Shown piece after piece: positions 35,815 to 43,612 of a stretch of DNA of 64,000 nt. Within the stretch, counting starts at the first letter, position 1; every line of letters starts with the position of its first letter. The notes under the pieces were generated by a model. The model was not told the origin of the DNA. It searched no databases and worked only from the letters and a program-made list of their open reading frames with translations. The stretch comes from Oceanirhabdus sp. W0125-5 (GTDB lineage: Bacteria; Bacillota; Clostridia; Clostridiales; Clostridiaceae), in contig NZ_CP115913.1 of assembly GCF_027938815.1 (NCBI RefSeq), positions 1,088,001 to 1,152,000 on the forward strand, written 5' to 3'. Both the position numbers and the translations under genes were made by a program.

Positions 35815-37170
35815 ATGAAAAAAGCAGCAGCTATTTTATTAGCTATAACAGTATTATTCAGTCAGGGGTACACAATCGCTAGGGCTGATAATGATGGAAC
35901 AACTCAAATAGAACAGAAAATAACAGCAGAAGAAAATGAAAATAATGAAGAAGCTACTACTAATGAAGAGGTAACTACTGAAGAAGCAACTGAAGAAGCA
36001 ACTGAAGAAGCAACTGAAGAAGCAACTGAAGAGACAACTGAAGAAGCAACTGAAGAAGCAACTGAAGAGACAACTGAAGAAGCAACTGAAGAAGCAACTG
36101 AAGAGACAACTGAAGAGACAACTGAAGAAGCAACTGAAGAAGTAGCTGAAGAAGCAGAGGAAGAGTCTGAAGAAGCAGAAGGTGGGATTTTACCAGGTAA
36201 TATTCTTTATATATTTGATAAATTAATGGATGATATTAAATTAAAATTAACTTTTGATGATGAAAAAAAATTAGAAGTTATAAGTGAAATAATTAAAGAG
36301 AGATTAGCAGAAATTGACGCTTTAGAAGAGAAAGAAGATAAGGAAGAACTTATAGAAGAATTAGTTGAGGATATTAAAGAAAAGGTTGAAATCATAGATG
36401 AAACTTTAGATGAAGAATTGGAAGAAGAAACAACTGAAGAAAATGAGGATGAACAAGCCGATAAGGAAGAAAATGAAGATGAAATTAAAGAAGAGAATGA
36501 AAAGTTAGATGTTTATAATAAGATTCTTTCAAAGATACTAGATAGAATTGAAAGAAATGAAGAAAATGAAAAATTAGAAGCTGTTTTTGAAATGCAGATA
36601 GAGAAACTTCAATCTGTTAAAGAAATGGTTGAGAAAAGACATGAGTTGAATACAGCAAGACAAGATCTTAAGAAGTCTGAAAACGAAATTAAAAAAGCTG
36701 AAAAGAATCTTAAACAAGAACTTAAAAAAGAGAAATTAAGTGAAGAAGAAAAGGCTTTATTAGAAGAAAAAATCACAAATCTTAATGAGGAATATTCAAA
36801 TAAAAAAAATGAATATAACAATGCTCAAGAAGAAATGAAAAAAGCTTTTAAAAATAAGAAGGAAATTAATGAAAAATATAGAGGTAAGAAGTCATTTATA
36901 GAAGAGGAAAATAAAGAAGAAGAACAAATAAAAGAAGAAATAAAAGAAGAAATAAAAGAAGAACAAAATGAAATAAAAGATGAAGCGGAAGTTAAAGTTG
37001 AAGAAGATACAAATAAAGATGATAAAGATGTAGAAGAAGATGATGATTCAGACCAAGATGACGATAAAGATGATGACGAAGATAAAGATGAAGACGAAGA
37101 AAAGAAAGAAGAAAAAGCTAATAAGGTAAAAAATGAGAGTGAAAAAGGTAAAAGTAAAAGTAAGAAATAG
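35815..37170 (+). CDS. Secreted acidic-repeat protein with DUF5667 domain (paralogue 1)
   Basis: 451 aa. Signal peptide AAAILLAITVLFSQGYTIARA, cleaved near ARA-DN. Then 14 copies of the tetrapeptide TEE[A/T] (residues about 55-110), a DUF5667-like segment (GGILPGNILYIFDKLMDDIKLKLTFDDEKKLEVI..IKERLAEI), a long charged coiled coil, and a tail of Asp/Glu/Lys runs. Secreted or wall-associated; function unknown. RBS AGGAGG. A SigI-type promoter precedes it, next to sigI. It has the same signal peptide, domain order and coiled coil as the next gene, so a tandem duplication. Confidence 0.75.
   Translation: MKKAAAILLAITVLFSQGYTIARADNDGTTQIEQKITAEENENNEEATTNEEVTTEEATEEATEEATEEATEETTEEATEEATEETTEEATEEATEETTEETTEEATEEVAEEAEEESEEAEGGILPGNILYIFDKLMDDIKLKLTFDDEKKLEVISEIIKERLAEIDALEEKEDKEELIEELVEDIKEKVEIIDETLDEELEEETTEENEDEQADKEENEDEIKEENEKLDVYNKILSKILDRIERNEENEKLEAVFEMQIEKLQSVKEMVEKRHELNTARQDLKKSENEIKKAEKNLKQELKKEKLSEEEKALLEEKITNLNEEYSNKKNEYNNAQEEMKKAFKNKKEINEKYRGKKSFIEEENKEEEQIKEEIKEEIKEEQNEIKDEAEVKVEEDTNKDDKDVEEDDDSDQDDDKDDDEDKDEDEEKKEEKANKVKNESEKGKSKSKK
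35977..36144 (+). repeat. 12-bp tandem coding repeat (TEEA/TEET)
   Basis: Fourteen in-frame units of ACTGAAGARRCA encode Thr-Glu-Glu-Ala/Thr. The near identity of units suggests slippage-prone length variation. Confidence 0.9.
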
Positions 37171-37214
37171 TAGATTTTAAGAGGTTGAAGCGGTACAAGC
37201 TTTTTTAAAATAAA

Positions 37215-37258
37215 CAAAAGAGATATGCATTATTTGAGTGCATATCTCTTTTGAAAAT
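37215..37258 (+). terminator. Terminator between the two DUF5667 genes
   Basis: CAAAAGAGATATGCA (37215-37229) pairs with TGCATATCTCTTTTG (37239-37253). It separates the paralogues, so each has its own promoter. Confidence 0.8.
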
Positions 37259-37367
37259 ATTTTAATCACACAATAGATTAAGTTGTAATTTTGAATTGGA
37301 GTTCAAAAGAGTGGGGATTTAATCGAATTTTTAATAAATTTAAAAAAAATATTAAATTTTTTAAATT

Positions 37368-37397
37368 ACCCCTTAAAATTTCTAAATTTTATTCGTA
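37368..37397 (+). promoter_or_regulatory. Predicted SigI promoter of the second DUF5667 gene
   Basis: ACCCC (37368-37372) followed by TTAAAA, a 21-nt gap in total, then CGTA (37394-37397) continuing AATAG. Aligns base by base with the promoter of the first paralogue. Confidence 0.65.
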
Positions 37398-37451
37398 AAT
37401 AGAAGTATAAGGATAATTTGATTATCAAAGGAATTAAAGGAGGAATTAATT

Positions 37452-39155
37452 ATGAAAAGATCAGCAGCAATTTTATTAGCTATGTCAGTATTGTTTAGTC
37501 AGGGGTATACTGTTGCAAGAGCAGATAATGATGGAACAACACAGATAGAGCAGAGTGTAACAACAGAAGAAACTGTAAATGGCCAAGAAGCTACTACAGG
37601 AGAGGAACAAAGCAGTGAAGAATCTACTGCTATTGATCAAGAAGTGGTTGAAGAAACAGCTGAAGAAGTAGAAGGTGGAATTTTACCAGACAATATTCTT
37701 TACGTATTTGATAAATTAGTGGAAGATATTCAATTACAATTTGCAATTGATGATGAAGCAAAATTAGAAGTTATAAGCAGTATTATACAGGAGAGATTAG
37801 CAGAAATTGAAGCTCTAGAAGGTCAATCAGATACAGAAGAGCTTATAAATCAATTAGTTAATGATATTGAAGAAAAAATTGAAATCATTGATGAAACTGT
37901 AGAAGGAACAACAGAAGAAGGAACAACAGAAGAAGGAACAACAGAAGAAGGAACAACTAAAGAAGGAACAACAGAAGAAGGAACAACTGAAGAAGGAACA
38001 ACTGAAGAAGGAACAACAGAAGAAGGAACAACTGAAGAAGGAACAACAGAAGAAGGAACAACAGAAGAAGGAACAACAGAAGAAGGAACAACAGAAGAAG
38101 GAACAACTGAAGAAGGAACAACTGAAGAAGGAACAACTGAAGAAGGAACAACTGAAGAAGATGCAACTGAAGAAGATGCAACTGAAGAAGATGCAACTGA
38201 AGAAGATGGAACTGAAGAAGACGCAACTGAAGAAGATGGAACTGAAGAAGACGGAACTGAAGAAGATGGAACTGAAGAAGACGGAACTGAAGAAGACGGA
38301 ACTGAAGAAGATGCAACTGAAGAAGACGGAACTGAAGAAGATGCAACTGAAGAAGAGCTTGAAGAAGAAAATGAAAAGTTAAGTATTTTTGAGAAGATAC
38401 TTTCAAAAATTCTTGATAAAATTGAACAAGCAGAAGGTAATGAAAAACTAGAAGCTGTTTATGAAATGCAGAGAGAAAAACTTGAATCTGTAAAATCGAT
38501 GGTTGAAAAAAGACATGAATTAAACTCAGCTAGACAGCAATTAAAAAAATCTGAAAATGAGATTAAAAAAGTGGAAAGAAACCTTAAGCATCAACTTAAG
38601 AAAAATAACTTATCAGAAGAAGAAAAAGCATTAATTGAAGAAAAACTAGCCAATCTTCATGATGAGTATACGAACATAAGAGAGGAATATCATAATACTC
38701 AAGAAGAAATGAATAAAGCTTTTCAATATAAGAAGGAAGTAAATTCAAAATATAGAGGAAAGAAATCATTCATAAAGGATGAAGAAATAGATGAAGTGGA
38801 AGAAGAGTTAAATGAAGAGGCAAAAGAAGAGTACGAAGAGGCGGTAGATGAAATTAAAGAAGCTGAAGAAGAGTTACAAGAAAAGCTTGAAGAAGAAGAG
38901 TTAACTGAAGAAGAAGCAATGAAAATAAAAGAAGAAATTAATAATCTTTATGCAGAGAAAGTAAGCTTAGAAGAGAGAATGGAAGAATATAAAACAAAGC
39001 TTAAAGAAAAAAGAGAAGAAGTAGAAAAAAGAAAAGAAGAATATACAAAAGAAATGAAAAAGAAGCAAGAAGAGAGAAAAAAAGGATACGAGAAAAAAAG
39101 AGACGAAATGAAGAAAAATCAAAAAAGTAATAGAGGTAGATCAAAAAAGAGATAG
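37452..39155 (+). CDS. Secreted acidic-repeat protein with DUF5667 domain (paralogue 2)
   Basis: 567 aa. Signal peptide almost identical to paralogue 1 (AAILLAMSVLFSQGYTVARA). The DUF5667-like segment (GGILPDNILYVFDKLVEDIQLQF..) comes before the repeats here, whereas paralogue 1 has its repeats first. Then come 30 pentapeptide units: 17 of GTTEE (one GTTKE) and 13 of D[A/G]TEE. A coiled coil (KKSENEIKKVERNLKHQLKK) and a strongly basic end (RGRSKKR) follow. Net charge runs from very acidic to basic. Role unknown; probably an envelope polyelectrolyte. RBS GGAGG. Confidence 0.75.
   Translation: MKRSAAILLAMSVLFSQGYTVARADNDGTTQIEQSVTTEETVNGQEATTGEEQSSEESTAIDQEVVEETAEEVEGGILPDNILYVFDKLVEDIQLQFAIDDEAKLEVISSIIQERLAEIEALEGQSDTEELINQLVNDIEEKIEIIDETVEGTTEEGTTEEGTTEEGTTKEGTTEEGTTEEGTTEEGTTEEGTTEEGTTEEGTTEEGTTEEGTTEEGTTEEGTTEEGTTEEGTTEEDATEEDATEEDATEEDGTEEDATEEDGTEEDGTEEDGTEEDGTEEDGTEEDATEEDGTEEDATEEELEEENEKLSIFEKILSKILDKIEQAEGNEKLEAVYEMQREKLESVKSMVEKRHELNSARQQLKKSENEIKKVERNLKHQLKKNNLSEEEKALIEEKLANLHDEYTNIREEYHNTQEEMNKAFQYKKEVNSKYRGKKSFIKDEEIDEVEEELNEEAKEEYEEAVDEIKEAEEELQEKLEEEELTEEEAMKIKEEINNLYAEKVSLEERMEEYKTKLKEKREEVEKRKEEYTKEMKKKQEERKKGYEKKRDEMKKNQKSNRGRSKKR
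37905..38354 (+). repeat. 15-bp tandem coding repeat, 30 units
   Basis: Units GGAACAACTGAAGAA (17, encoding GTTEE, one GTTKE) then GAYGSAACTGAAGAA (13, encoding D[A/G]TEE). No frame breaks. The two blocks differ by one consistent codon change and the deletion or replacement of a Thr codon, pointing to two separate expansions. Confidence 0.95.
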
Positions 39156-39224
39156 TGATAGATAATGCAATTAAAGTGGACAATCTATCGTAGACTTATA
39201 TGAAAAATAAATAATATGTAATCA

Positions 39225-39272
39225 TAAAAAAAGCACAAAGTTCTTAAATAATTAAGACTTTGTGCTTTTTTA
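39225..39272. terminator. Bidirectional intrinsic terminator
   Basis: AAAAAAGCACAAAG pairs with CTTTGTGCTTTTTT (39258-39271). Lies between the convergent second DUF5667 gene and the small zinc-ribbon gene. Confidence 0.9.
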
Positions 39273-39292
39273 GATAAATTTGATTGTGTATT

Positions 39293-39439
39293 TTAATGTT
39301 CTCTTCGGAAAATTTTTTTAATTAATCTCAGTAGTTTACTAGAATATTTTTTTTCACACACTATGCTCCCACAATGGGGACACTTGTCAAACTTTGGAGG
39401 AACATAGCGACCGCACTTGTTGCAATAATTATATTTCAT
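39293..39439 (-). CDS. Small zinc-ribbon protein
   Basis: 48 aa. The ATG at 39439 is fixed by TAGGAGG; the longer frame up to 39496 lies upstream of that RBS. Zinc ribbon with CNKC and CPHC knuckles (residues 5-8 and 21-24), then a basic C-terminus (KKYSSKLLRLIKKIFRREH). Probably a small nucleic-acid- or protein-binding zinc protein; role unknown. Confidence 0.7.
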   Translation of the reverse strand: MKYNYCNKCGRYVPPKFDKCPHCGSIVCEKKYSSKLLRLIKKIFRREH

Positions 39440-39613
39440 GGGAATCCTCCTAAAATTAATTACCAATATTTTACTATTATTATAATCAAAAAGCAACTAA
39501 ATTGATATTATTTTTCTGGAAACTGAATTATTTTTTGTATAAAAAGTAGAATAATATATAACAATAAAAAACAGTAACATTAATAGATGGATTAATTGAA
39601 AGTGAGTATAATT

Positions 39614-40216
39614 ATGAAAAATAATTTCATGGAACAATTATATTTTGATAAGGTTAGAGAAAGATTACTTGACGGTTCATATATATATGGAAATGGGAAA
39701 CAAATACTTAATAATATTTGCGAAAATTTAAATATGGATAGATATATAGCTAATGATATTGAAAAAAAAATACTTAATGAATATATAGATACTATAGGAA
39801 ATAATAAAAGTCTATCATTTACAAAAGATGAGATAAGTAAAATGTTATTGTTAAATAATGATGAGAGAATATCAATTAATTTAAACTCTTTGAGAAAAAT
39901 AAAGATAAGAGATGGTATTAATTATTTGTTCATAGGAGACTTTTGGGAGTGGGAAAAGCCTATAGTAGAGATAAAAAAGGGAAGAAATATATTTAAAATA
40001 TATATAGATAGGGTGACATTTAAAGATAAGATTATAAAAATTGAAGAGTTATTGTTGCCAATAAAAGTGATTAAAGGAATTAATATTAGATTAAATGTAA
40101 CAAGTTATAATAATTCAATTGAAATAATTCTTAAAGATATTGAGATTGCTAATGAAATACAATGTTTATTAAAAACTTTAAAAAACAGAAAAAATAAAAT
40201 TCTTAATAGTGTTTGA
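39614..40216 (+). CDS. Hypothetical cytosolic protein
   Basis: 200 aa. The ATG at 39614 follows AAAGTGAG; an in-frame TTG (39596) has no RBS. No signal peptide or membrane helix. N-terminal helical half (LNNICENLNMDRYIANDIEKKI) and a C-terminal beta-rich half (GDFWEWEKPIVEIKKGRNIFKIYIDRVTF). I do not recognise it. Very AT-rich (Ile, Asn, Lys), even for this window. Confidence 0.55.
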   Translation: MKNNFMEQLYFDKVRERLLDGSYIYGNGKQILNNICENLNMDRYIANDIEKKILNEYIDTIGNNKSLSFTKDEISKMLLLNNDERISINLNSLRKIKIRDGINYLFIGDFWEWEKPIVEIKKGRNIFKIYIDRVTFKDKIIKIEELLLPIKVIKGINIRLNVTSYNNSIEIILKDIEIANEIQCLLKTLKNRKNKILNSV

Positions 40217-40292
40217 ACGATTCAACTTCGATAAGTTTGAAGTATAGAAAATTGAAGTAAATAAGTTTTGACAAAATATTATAAAAAAGTTA

Positions 40293-40321
40293 TTGACAAT
40301 GATTCTCATTAGCATTATAAT
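40293..40321 (+). promoter_or_regulatory. Perfect sigma-A promoter with embedded Fur box
   Basis: TTGACA (40293-40298), 17-bp spacer, TATAAT (40316-40321). The spacer holds GACAATGATTCTCATTAGC (40295-40313), matching 15 of 19 positions of the Fur consensus, with the core inverted repeat AATGA-TTC-TCATT. Fur bound here would block polymerase, so transcription should rise when iron is scarce. Confidence 0.8.
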
Positions 40322-40327
40322 AAAATC

Positions 40328-40505
40328 ATGTTAAAGAACAAAACACATACTAATATCCTAAAAAATTAAAAAATTGACCAAATTACCTTTTATAACTTCA
40401 CTGACCATGAAGATGTACTAAAAAGGTATAAAAAGATAAATTACCTAATATTAGTGAGGTAATAGTAATACTCCCCAAAGAACGGCTGACCACCGTTCTT
40501 TTTTT
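40328..40505 (+). ncRNA. Candidate Fur-regulated small RNA
   Basis: From the predicted +1 (about 40328) to a classic terminator, about 178 nt. No RBS-supported ORF is present; the longest ATG frame is 13 codons. Predicted folds: TACCTTTT (40384-40391) with AAAAGGTA (40421-40428), ATTACCT (40440-40446) with AGGTAAT (40457-40463), and the terminator AAAGAACGG (40477-40485) with CCGTTCTTT (40493-40501) plus T7. Between the last two hairpins is an unpaired CTCCCC (40471-40476), complementary to Shine-Dalgarno sequences, as in FsrA-type iron-sparing RNAs. It may repress iron-rich enzymes, of which this region has many. Confidence 0.65.
40477..40505 (+). terminator. Terminator of the candidate sRNA
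   Basis: Nine-bp GC-containing stem AAAGAACGG/CCGTTCTTT with a CTGACCA loop, ending in T7C. Confidence 0.9.
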
Positions 40506-40607
40506 CATACTAACATTCTATAGACAGAAAAGAGAGTAAAAACAATATATTATTACTATCTCATTGATCATCAAAGTTTGAAAAAATATTTTGAAAAAGA
40601 TTCCAAG

Positions 40608-40625
40608 TTGTTATTGATTTAACAA
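40608..40625 (+). promoter_or_regulatory. Rex-like binding site upstream of the group B hydrogenase
   Basis: TTGTTATTGATTTAACAA matches the Rex consensus TTGTTAA-N4-TTAACAA at all but one fixed position. Rex represses fermentation and hydrogenase genes when NADH/NAD+ is low. It overlaps a plausible -35 (TTGATT) with TACACT 17 bp on. The rest of 40506-40742 is AT-rich without a gene. Confidence 0.7.
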
Positions 40626-40742
40626 TCCTAAAATGTTACACTATTCTTGAAATTAATATATTTGTAGGAAGACACTTTAAATATAAGAAAAATATTAAAT
40701 TTTGGAGGTGAATAGCTTCAGATTTATATTGAAGCTGAGGGT

Positions 40743-40988
40743 ATGGTTACAATAGAGATTTGTGTTGGAAGTGCTTGTCATTTAAAAGGATCGTATCATG
40801 TTGTAAATAGACTTCAAGAAATAGTTAAAGGTAGAGCATTAGAGAAAAAAGTTGAGATTAAGGCTGCCTTTTGTTTAGGAAGATGTACAGAATCTGTGTC
40901 TGTTAGAGTAAATGGTGAAAAAATTCACTCTGTTTCTCCAGATCAAGTAGATGAGTTTTTTGAAAAAGAGATATTATCTTTAATTTAG
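40743..40988 (+). CDS. Thioredoxin-like [2Fe-2S] ferredoxin
   Basis: 81 aa. A minimal NuoE-type [2Fe-2S] fold with ligands in CVGSACH and CLGRC (residues 7-12 and 44-48) and no helical N-terminal domain. Cytosolic electron carrier, probably partner of the group B hydrogenase encoded 65 bp downstream. Rather weak RBS (GCTGAGGGT). A Rex-like site sits about 120 bp upstream. Confidence 0.88.
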   Translation: MVTIEICVGSACHLKGSYHVVNRLQEIVKGRALEKKVEIKAAFCLGRCTESVSVRVNGEKIHSVSPDQVDEFFEKEILSLI

Positions 40989-41053
40989 TAATTTTTTTTA
41001 TGGACATTTGTTAAAAAAATAACCATTTAATTAGGTCTATAGGAGGAAAAGTC

Positions 41054-42529
41054 ATGGGGAAGGGTAGCAATGTAGAGTTAATGAAGTTTGATAGTGATGT
41101 TCAGAAGATAAAATATGATGTTCTTAAAGAAGTGGCAAGTACAGCTTTTAAGGGTATAGAGTGTGATGAAAATAAGATTGCAAAAAAGATAGTACCGGGA
41201 CCAAAACCCGTAAGTAGATGTTGTATATATCACGAGAGAGAAATTGTTAGAGAGAGAGTTATACTTGCAAATGGTGGAAATATTGAAAATGATAATATAA
41301 TAGAAGTTATTCCAGCAGCATGTGATGAATGTCCTATAAATAGATATAAAATTACAGAGGCTTGTAGAGGATGTTTATCTCATAAGTGCGCTAAATCATG
41401 TCCATTTAATGCAATAGAGATTATTAATCAAAGAGCTGTTATTAACTATGATTTATGTAAAGAATGTGGCAGATGTCAAAAGGCTTGTCCATATAATGCT
41501 GTAGCTGATATACAGAGACCATGCATAAGGGCGTGTGGAGCAAAATCTATTTCAATAAATGAGGAAAAAAAGGCTGTTATAGATAATTCCAAATGTGTTA
41601 GTTGTGGACAATGTTCACAAGCGTGTCCATTCGGAGCAATAATGGATAAATCTCAGATAAGTGATGTTATAAGAGATATAATAGATGAATCAAGAGAACA
41701 TAATGTATATGCGATTATAGCACCAGCTATAGCAAGTCAGTTTACTTTTGCTGATATAGGTCAGGTTGTTAGTGCTATAAAGAAAGTTGGATTCACAGAT
41801 GTTGTTGAGGTTGCACTTGGAGCCGATATTATAGCAGAACATGAATCTAAAGAATTTGCTGAAGTAATGGAAGAAAAAGATTTTATGACAACATCATGCT
41901 GTCCAGCATTTGTTGAGTACATTACTAAAAATTATCCAGAGTTAATTGATAATATGTCAACATCTGTATCTCCTATGATAGCAACAGCAAGATTAATAAA
42001 AAATACAGATAAGAATGCAAAGGTAGCTTTTATAGGACCATGTATGGCTAAAAAAATGGAAGCTAAGAAAAGTGATATTGCAGATGGGGTAGATTATGTT
42101 TTAACATTTGAAGAATTATTAGCAATGCTTGATGCTGCTGATATTAATGTAAAAGAATGTTCAGAGGCACAGCTTAATAATGGTTCTTATTACGGAAGAA
42201 TATTCGCTAGAAGCGGTGGAGTAACTGAAGCTATAATCCAGGCTATTGAAGAGTTTGGCATAGAAGGAGAATTTAAACCTGTTAAGTGTAATGGTTTAAA
42301 TGAATGTGATAAAGCTTTAAAATTGGCTAAGATTAAAAGGTTACAAGGAAACTTTATTGAAGGAATGGCATGTGAAGGTGGATGTATTCACGGTGCTGGT
42401 TCAATCTCATTTGGACCAAAGAGCAAGGTTACTGTAGATAAATACGGTGAAATGGCTCTTGAGAAGAACATAAAAGATTCATTGAGAGTATTTAATACAG
42501 ATAACATAGAACTGCATAGAAAATTTTAG
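41054..42529 (+). CDS. Group B monomeric [FeFe] hydrogenase
   Basis: 491 aa. N-terminal region with CDECP and CRGCLSHKCAKSCP, ferredoxin motifs CKECGRCQKACP and CVSCGQCSQACP, then the H-cluster domain: TTSCCPAFVEYI, FIGPCMAKKMEA and EGMACEGGCIHGAGS. The extra cysteine-rich N-terminus and the L1-L3 variants match the FeFe_hydrog_B1 family. Members are common in clostridia; their role (H2 uptake, ferredoxin-linked, or sensing) is not settled. The ATG follows AGGAGG. Operon with the small ferredoxin. Confidence 0.92.
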   Translation: MGKGSNVELMKFDSDVQKIKYDVLKEVASTAFKGIECDENKIAKKIVPGPKPVSRCCIYHEREIVRERVILANGGNIENDNIIEVIPAACDECPINRYKITEACRGCLSHKCAKSCPFNAIEIINQRAVINYDLCKECGRCQKACPYNAVADIQRPCIRACGAKSISINEEKKAVIDNSKCVSCGQCSQACPFGAIMDKSQISDVIRDIIDESREHNVYAIIAPAIASQFTFADIGQVVSAIKKVGFTDVVEVALGADIIAEHESKEFAEVMEEKDFMTTSCCPAFVEYITKNYPELIDNMSTSVSPMIATARLIKNTDKNAKVAFIGPCMAKKMEAKKSDIADGVDYVLTFEELLAMLDAADINVKECSEAQLNNGSYYGRIFARSGGVTEAIIQAIEEFGIEGEFKPVKCNGLNECDKALKLAKIKRLQGNFIEGMACEGGCIHGAGSISFGPKSKVTVDKYGEMALEKNIKDSLRVFNTDNIELHRKF

Positions 42530-42534
42530 TATAT

Positions 42535-42566
42535 AAAAAGTGCCTAAAGGTTTAGGCACTTTTTTT
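42535..42566. terminator. Bidirectional intrinsic terminator
   Basis: AAAAAGTGCCTAAA (42535-42548) pairs with TTTAGGCACTTTTT (42551-42564). Shared by the convergent hydrogenase and hypothetical genes. Confidence 0.92.
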
Positions 42567-42573
42567 GTTGTGT

Positions 42574-43134
42574 TTAAGAAAACTTTCTAATTTTAAGGTG
42601 AAATGTGTATTCCTCAGAAGAGTTTTTATTCATGGCTAGTATAGTAACTGGTGAATTGTCTTTTACAGTTTTAGTATCTTTTATGCTCACTGATCTTGAA
42701 GAGTTAATATTTCCAATAGGTCTACATGATGAAATAATATCAGATTGATTTTTTAGAAATACAACACACTGAGTTTCTGTATCAGTGAAAGTTATCAACA
42801 AATAGGTTTGTTTTAAATCATCCTTTGTGGAAAAGGTGTTTATTGAATCTAATAATATTGTGTTTTTTATAATCTTTCCTTCTGTACAGTTCTCTACCCA
42901 TATATGAATTTCATAGGTGTAGTTTTTTCTTAAACCATTGAGTTTAAATAAAAAAGATGAGTTTGTATTTTCACTTCTGAGGAGGAGTCTATCATGTTCA
43001 TTTAAAGGGATATTCTCAATGGTGATGTTTCTTGTAATGTATCTTTTCAGATCATACTTCTCAATAATAATTGCCACTTGAGAGGTAATAAATAGTAGTA
43101 ACACTATTAAAAAAAGAACATTGTACTTTTTCAT
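42574..43134 (-). CDS. Hypothetical membrane-anchored extracytoplasmic protein
   Basis: 186 aa. The ATG at 43134 follows GAGGTGG; the GTG at 43143 lies in the RBS. N-terminal signal anchor (NVLFLIVLLLFITSQVAII), then an extracytoplasmic beta-rich domain (SFLFKLNGLRKNYTYEIHIWVENC, TYLLITFTDTETQCVVFL) that looks like a fibronectin/Ig-type sandwich. Not recognised. Divergent from the sugar-sensing operon; repeat copy G lies between. Confidence 0.6.
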   Translation of the reverse strand: MKKYNVLFLIVLLLFITSQVAIIIEKYDLKRYITRNITIENIPLNEHDRLLLRSENTNSSFLFKLNGLRKNYTYEIHIWVENCTEGKIIKNTILLDSINTFSTKDDLKQTYLLITFTDTETQCVVFLKNQSDIISSCRPIGNINSSRSVSIKDTKTVKDNSPVTILAMNKNSSEEYTFHLKIRKFS

Positions 43135-43220
43135 TAAGACCACCTCACTTTAGGATATGCTAAAGTTAGGGAAAGTTCTAAAGTATTACATGGAAAACTT
43201 ATCTAAATTAAAAGTTTAAA

Positions 43221-43470
43221 GAAATGTAGAATGTAGAATGTAGAATGGAGAATGAATGACATTTCTCTTCGAGAAATTTTAATCTTGTTGTTCCTTGGAT
43301 AAAGGGAGTTAACTCGTTTCATTTTGAATGAAACCTTGTATTTTAACTATAATATTTTATCTAAAGATAAAATGAGTAAAATCCCATTGTTCTAAAGACC
43401 AATAAGATGTAGTTTCTGCGCAAGCAGAAACATCCATCATTCACCATTCTCAATTCTCAATTCTACATTT
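43221..43470 (+). repeat. Structured intergenic repeat, copy G (short form, complete)
   Basis: Left arm of AATGTAG units, H1 ATTTCTC-TTC-GAGAAAT, P2 left strand TTGTTGTTCCTTGGATAAAGGG...ACTC split by its partner downstream, H3 GTTTCATT-TTG-AATGAAAC, a weak H2, H4 ATTTTATC-TAAA-GATAAAAT, P2 right strand, H5 GTTTCTGC (43412-43419) with GCAGAAAC (43424-43431), and right arm CATCATTCACCATTCTC. It sits between divergent genes, so it is not tied to 3' ends only. Confidence 0.9.
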
Positions 43471-43500
43471 GTTATAAAAAGCTTTTGCTTTTTATAACAA
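43469..43500. other. Perfect 14-bp stem hairpin after copy G
   Basis: TTGTTATAAAAAGC-TTTT-GCTTTTTATAACAA. Not followed by T-run, so not a normal terminator; possibly a regulatory site in the leader of the sensing operon or the outer end of copy G. Confidence 0.5.
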
Positions 43501-43612
43501 TAATCTCCCCTATCATGACAAGAAATTACTAGAGGGAAAGAATTGATTTTGAAGAATAATATAATAATAGAGGATATAAAGAATGTAGAGATTCTGTATG
43601 GGAGATTTGAAT

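Noticed and set aside
35977..38354. Possible CRISPR-like arrays
   Set aside because: Units are 12 or 15 bp, contiguous, in frame and without spacers; they are coding tandem repeats.
37957..38406. 149-aa minus-strand frame rich in Leu/Gln, and a 73-aa plus-strand Lys-rich frame, within the second DUF5667 gene
   Set aside because: Both are shadows of the 15-bp coding repeat; no RBS and pure low complexity.
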